A DNA stretch of 8,406 bases from Verrucomicrobiales bacterium (lineage in GTDB: Bacteria > Verrucomicrobiota > Verrucomicrobiia > Verrucomicrobiales > SKLO01): the NCBI GenBank assembly GCA_007123195.1, contig SKLO01000507.1, forward strand, positions 1 to 8,406, in the 5' to 3' direction. The notes under the pieces were generated by a model. The model did no database searches, was not told where the DNA came from, and worked only from the letters and a program-made list of their open reading frames with translations. The position numbers and the translations under genes were made by a program. Shown one piece after another: positions 8,374 through 8,406 of the stretch. Within the stretch, counting starts at the first letter, position 1; every line of letters starts with the position of its first letter.

Positions 8374-8406
8374 GACCCCCAACCCCCAACCCCCAACCCC
8401 CAACCC
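8374..8406. repeat. AACCCCC heptamer array, continuing past window edge
   Basis: GACCCCC (8374-8380) is followed by three exact AACCCCC units (8381-8387, 8388-8394, 8395-8401) and a partial fourth at the edge. The complementary strand reads as runs of five G separated by TT or TC, which meets the pattern for intramolecular G-quadruplex folding. Total copy number is unknown because the array is cut off. Confidence 0.88.

Larger units (their letters stand above)
7915..8406. other. Gene-free, repeat-rich region downstream of acs
   Basis: No credible coding frame is present in these 492 bases. They contain a heptamer array, two perfect hairpins, a 265-bp nested inverted-repeat element, a 9-bp tandem repeat and C-rich heptamer arrays that continue past the edge. 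No transposase fragment, RNA gene or CRISPR-type repeat-spacer pattern was seen. The next gene lies outside the window. Confidence 0.8.

Noticed and set aside
8205..8396. Small minus-strand protein with GLTGLTGLTG repeats
   Set aside because: The frame is generated by the 9-bp tandem repeat and the inverted element; it has no ribosome binding site or known homologue.
8289..8406. CRISPR array
   Set aside because: The repeats are only 7 or 9 bp and directly adjacent with no spacers.

Overview
The window looks like a GC-rich bacterial chromosome from the PVC group, more likely Verrucomicrobiota than Planctomycetota. The phylum-level call rests on a DUF1549/DUF1553 cytochrome-like gene followed by a DUF1501 gene, a pairing characteristic of these phyla. 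Weak Shine-Dalgarno use and hairpin-rich intergenic DNA fit with it. The finer placement is inference.

Layout: (1) Positions 1-5422, minus strand, hold a two-gene operon. The upstream gene encodes a 1379-residue exported protein with an N-terminal cytochrome c-like domain (PSCyt1), a DUF1549 domain (PSCyt2) with a second CxxCH, a LamG-like lectin-fold domain and a C-terminal DUF1553 domain (PSD1). Eleven bases later starts a DUF1501 protein with a twin-arginine signal; its last part lies beyond the left edge of the window. (2) Positions 5423-5964 are a divergent intergenic region with a hairpin-rich, repeat-like block. (3) Positions 5965-7914, plus strand, encode a complete acetyl-CoA synthetase (Acs, 649 aa) with all the expected catalytic motifs. 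(4) Positions 7915-8406 contain no gene but are dense in repeats: a GGTTAAT heptamer array, two strong hairpins, a 265-bp nested inverted-repeat element, a 9-bp tandem repeat, and C5AA heptamer arrays that run off the right edge.

How it works together: the minus-strand pair probably acts outside the cytoplasm. One partner is Sec- or lipoprotein-exported and carries likely covalent haem; the other is Tat-exported and resembles the alkaline phosphatase/sulfatase fold. Their biochemical role is not known. Acs is a cytoplasmic housekeeping enzyme that activates acetate and has no evident functional link to the pair; the genes diverge from a shared intergenic region. The least explained parts are the non-coding blocks on either side of acs, especially the nested inverted element with its three kinds of short tandem repeats.
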